NCBI GenBank assembly: GCA_005877225.1
Contig: VBPK01000114.1
Coordinates: forward strand, 1-6,805
Origin: Nitrososphaerota archaeon
GTDB lineage: Archaea; Thermoproteota; Nitrososphaeria; Nitrososphaerales; Gagatemarchaeaceae
DNA length: 6,805 bases
Reading direction: 5' to 3'
Shown here: in pieces, positions 6,709-6,805 of the stretch
How the letters are laid out: every line of letters starts with the position of its first letter
Numbering within the stretch: position 1 is the stretch's first letter
Translations under genes and position numbers: made by a program
Notes under the pieces: model-generated
What the model was told of the DNA's origin: nothing
Databases searched by the model: none
What the model saw: the letters and a program-made list of their open reading frames with translations, nothing else

Positions 6709-6805
6709 GTGGAACGCGACGCCGGAAAAAAGTCGAGAGACGGCTCAGGGCGGGTTAGGGTTGATTGGATGTATGTTGGTGGCTTCTTCGATGGAGAGGG
6801 TGGGA
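6709..6805 (+). CDS. Probable LAGLIDADG homing endonuclease (5' end only)
   Basis: The frame from GTG 6709 stays open to the window edge and gives 32 residues. Residues 20-31 read WMYVGGFFDGEG. VGGFFDGEG aligns with LAGLIDADG, and the variant ending FFDGEG is common in that family, where this helix carries the acidic catalytic residue (here E30, the last acidic position). In LAGLIDADG proteins the first motif usually lies within the first few dozen residues, which fits. Such enzymes cut DNA at long target sites and spread introns, inteins or their own gene. The frame is also open upstream of 6709 with no ATG. The only in-frame ATG (6769) would begin just one residue before the motif, so GTG 6709, well spaced from a TATA-like box, is preferred. 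Only one motif is visible, so the family call is probable and activity cannot be judged. Confidence 0.6.
   Translation, partial: MERDAGKKSRDGSGRVRVDWMYVGGFFDGEGG

Overview
The window looks like chromosomal DNA of an archaeon that divides with the Cdv (ESCRT-III/Vps4) machinery. The evidence is two Snf7/CdvB-type ESCRT-III genes beside a CdvC/Vps4 AAA ATPase carrying an N-terminal MIT domain, an IleRS with the CxxC zinc knuckles typical of archaeal enzymes, and AT-rich TATA-like boxes about 25-35 nt before several starts. A TACK-lineage host, perhaps a relative of Nitrososphaeria/Thaumarchaeota, fits best. That placement is inferred from protein style, not measured.

Left half, minus strand: positions 1-2786 hold most of ileS, which runs off the left edge and lacks its C-terminus. 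Upstream of it on the same strand is a compact calcineurin-fold phosphoesterase of the MJ0912/ApaH-like type (2943-3632). The 156-bp gap between them carries a likely ileS promoter.

Right half, plus strand: a 128-bp divergent intergenic region leads into a short ESCRT-III gene (3761-4411). A 174-bp gap with a hairpin and a TATA-like element follows. Next come a longer ESCRT-III paralog with a C-terminal winged helix (4586-5443) and cdvC (5440-6651), joined by an ATGA overlap and so probably co-transcribed. Together they form an assembly/disassembly module: ESCRT-III subunits polymerise at the membrane and the CdvC ATPase remodels or extracts them. No cdvA is present in the window.

The most notable point is a division of features between the paralogs. 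The short one has a CHMP6-like MIM2 candidate (FPEIPTQLPTP), the sort of motif that recruits a Vps4 MIT domain, but no winged helix. The long one has the winged helix, which in Sulfolobus CdvB contacts CdvA, but no clear MIM2. After cdvC comes a T/A-rich inverted repeat. The last 97 bases open a further gene from a probable leaderless GTG, whose residues 23-31 (VGGFFDGEG) match the first LAGLIDADG homing-endonuclease motif; the window cuts it off.
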